Assembly: GCA_963575745.1 (NCBI GenBank) | Contig: CAUYUJ010005703.1 | Location: 288,501-352,500 of the forward strand | DNA length: 64,000 nucleotides | Direction: 5' to 3' | Source: Prorocentrum cordatum | Lineage: Eukaryota; Sar; Dinophyceae; Prorocentrales; Prorocentraceae | Part shown: positions 63,538 through 64,000 of the stretch, piece by piece | Layout of the letters: each line of letters begins with the position of its first letter | Numbering within the stretch: position 1 is the first letter of the stretch | The notes under the pieces: model-generated | What the model was told of the DNA's origin: nothing | What the model saw: only the letters and a program-made list of their open reading frames with translations | Database searches by the model: none | Translations under genes and position numbers: made by a program

Positions 63538-64000
63538 ACATGGGGCCACGAAGGGCAGAGAGGGGGCCACGAACGGCGACAGCGGGGCATGCATATGGGG
63601 CCACGACGGGCGCGAACGAGCGCGGGCCACGAAGGGCATTCGTATATGGGGCCACAAAGGGCGACAGCGGGGCCACTGAGGGCAGCAAAGGGGCCACGAA
63701 GGGCGGCGAGAGGGCCACGAAGGGCGACAGCCGGGCTACGAAGGGCATGCGTATGGGGCCACGACGGGCGACTGCGAGCGGGGGCCACGAAGGGCATATA
63801 ATGAGGGGCCACAATGGGCAGCGACGGGGCCACTGAAGGCAGCAACGGGGCCACGAAGGGCAGCGAGCGAAGGCGACCGCGGAACCAGTACCGGCAGCGA
63901 GGGGCATCGAAGGCGGGCGAAGGGCAGCGAGCGTCGACTGCAGTCCCTAACGGGCTGGTCGGGCGGGCAGGCCCAGACGGGCGGGTCAAGCGGGCGGGTC
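63538..64000 (+). repeat. GGGGCCACGAAGGGC minisatellite, second array (R6)
   Basis: About 15 irregular copies of GGGGCCACGAAGGGC with variable 6-20 bp spacers run to about 63870, then GGGC(G/A)GGC-rich sequence to the window end. Less regular than the 62.5-kb array. Confidence 0.8.

Overview
This window is nuclear DNA from a dinoflagellate. The strongest evidence is a full-length match to the 22-nt dinoflagellate spliced leader (DinoSL) on the minus strand at 9461-9482, and a 19-nt relic of the same leader at 36536-36554. Supporting features are the high GC content, very sparse exons, abundant tri-, penta- and hexanucleotide arrays, and Ty1/copia and LINE fragments of types common in dinoflagellates. 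The genus cannot be fixed from the sequence. No rRNA, tRNA, CRISPR or prokaryotic operon was recognised.

Region by region. From 1 to 24.5 kb the window is mostly repeats: arrays of a degenerate CCAAGAGG/CCTCTTGG repeat, a ~200-bp satellite with a GC-rich dyad (5.5-6.6 kb and 18.6-19.0 kb), a ~365-bp macrosatellite (17.1-18.4 kb), a 65-bp array (13.3-13.7 kb) and several microsatellites. Scattered through this stretch on the minus strand are three short cyclophilin-like (PPIase) exons at 23.0, 21.2 and 3.1 kb. They are in the correct protein order, which suggests one gene whose introns are filled with repeats. A decayed Helitron-like protein with a long Cys-rich zinc-finger array lies at 14.4-16.5 kb, also on the minus strand. 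A small nested-palindrome (MITE-like) element lies at 21.8-22.0 kb.

From 24.5 to 34 kb little is recognisable apart from repeats, including a 152-bp tandem array and a GAT array passing into a 12-bp ATCGAT minisatellite. From 34.4 to 42 kb there are three retroelement-like modules: a 694-codon membrane protein/zinc-finger ORF ending inside a CCT array, a LINE with decayed ORF1 and endonuclease preceded by the DinoSL relic, and a minus-strand copia reverse transcriptase/RNase H with a mutated active site.

From 42.5 to 50.5 kb there is a segmental duplication. Both copies share head and tail sequences. One copy carries a PIF1/Helitron-type helicase fragment, and the other an uninterrupted 90-bp satellite organised as an 8-unit higher-order repeat. 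A 1.4-kb ACC array separates them. A compositionally distinct, G/T-skewed stretch follows at 50.6-52.7 kb.

From 54.2 to 62.9 kb is a Ty1/copia element in pieces: gag, a protease-like domain, a DNA-methyltransferase-like domain, integrase and linker. It is split by a ~4.3-kb insertion flanked by a 32-bp direct duplication. The insertion carries a LINE-derived ORF in which an internal deletion joins the endonuclease directly to RNase H and three zinc knuckles, plus a second coiled-coil/basic-tail ORF. Past the insertion the copia linker runs into a 21-bp in-frame minisatellite.

No complete, intact host gene can be demonstrated. Most protein-like sequence is mobile-element debris, and many long open frames here are by-products of microsatellites or satellites whose unit length is a multiple of three.
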